From assembly GCA_022841625.1 (NCBI GenBank), contig JALHRD010000002.1:62001-126000 (forward strand): a DNA stretch of 64,000 nucleotides. The letters run 5' to 3'. This DNA comes from Xanthobacteraceae bacterium. Lineage in GTDB: Bacteria > Pseudomonadota > Alphaproteobacteria > Rhizobiales > Xanthobacteraceae. The translations under genes were made by a program, and so were the position numbers. The notes beneath the pieces are model-generated. The model searched no databases and was not told the DNA's origin. It saw only the letters and a list, made by a program, of their open reading frames with translations. Positions 63,932 through 64,000 of the stretch are shown here, piece by piece. Within the stretch, counting starts at the first letter, position 1. The number at the start of each line of letters is the position of its first letter.

Positions 63932-64000
63932 CGCGCGGACACTTCGTCATTGCAGGGCGAGCGGTCGCTCGCGGTCAAGCTTTGCGCGCCGCCTCGATTG

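Noticed and set aside
63957-63972. Hairpin GCGAGCG/CGCTCGC after the last gene as terminator
   Set aside because: The seven-base stem is not followed by T residues and the window ends soon after, so termination cannot be claimed.

Overview
The window reads as chromosomal DNA of a high-GC alphaproteobacterium of the order Hyphomicrobiales, closest in style to Bradyrhizobiaceae/Xanthobacteraceae (Bradyrhizobium-, Rhodopseudomonas- or Pseudolabrys-like). The reasons are ALAS-type hemA, a split atp operon with separate b and b' subunits, the block coxB-coxA-ctaB-coxF-ctaG-coxC-DUF983-surf1, an IalB-family protein, a PodJ-like Sel1 protein, and several orphan TctC/Bug binding proteins. No tRNA, rRNA, CRISPR array, transposase or integrase was recognised. 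TAG is used as an ordinary stop.

Layout. 1-0.9 kb: 3' end of a Bug-type binding protein. 0.9-3.7 kb: LysR regulator divergent from a TauD/TfdA dioxygenase and a TauE-type exporter. 3.9-8.4 kb: glycosyltransferase, S24-like repressor without its catalytic dyad, DUF952, pyrD, DUF6460, TPR-methyltransferase. 8.4-11.7 kb: ligase-associated DEXH helicase and PdeM nuclease; the helicase carries a palindromic repeat in frame. 11.7-16.6 kb: TIGR02186 protein, second TauE exporter, large PodJ/Sel1 protein. 17-24.4 kb: fatty-acid beta-oxidation genes (acyl-CoA dehydrogenase, thiolase, cupin, FadB-like) interrupted by a GFA pseudogene and a YeiH-type exporter. 24.5-29.9 kb: gshA, tandem PAN protein, ccdAB, a nucleotidyltransferase bracketed by two copies of the tldD 3' end, tldD, ialB. 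30.3-36.7 kb: cytochrome aa3 oxidase and its assembly factors.

36.7-47.8 kb is an accessory stretch: an Lrp/AsnC regulator divergent from an AceE-like dehydrogenase (an mdeR/mdeB-like pair), three Bug proteins, an ornithine-cyclodeaminase-like protein, an MFS carrier, a VOC protein and palindromic repeats. It separates surf1 from thrC, a mitochondrial-type processing peptidase and a GNAT acetyltransferase. 51.6-59.4 kb: lipoprotein, F0 ATP synthase operon atpI-B-E-B'-B, small conserved genes, YjbQ, AbrB-like membrane protein, hemA. 59.6-63.9 kb: a tight operon of an IlvD/Edd dehydratase, dienelactone hydrolase, phosphotriesterase-like lactonase, a 48-residue membrane peptide and an isochorismatase-like hydrolase. 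It looks like an uncharacterised catabolic route for a lactone or sugar acid.

Most of the window is housekeeping. The features least explained by standard annotation are the in-frame palindrome in the helicase, the duplicated tldD end around the nucleotidyltransferase, the repeat nested inside a repeat at 43.5 kb, the TGTAAGAT array before the MFS gene, the mdeR/mdeB-like pair, the 18-base repeats in a hypothetical gene at 56.2 kb, and the 59.6-63.9 kb operon.
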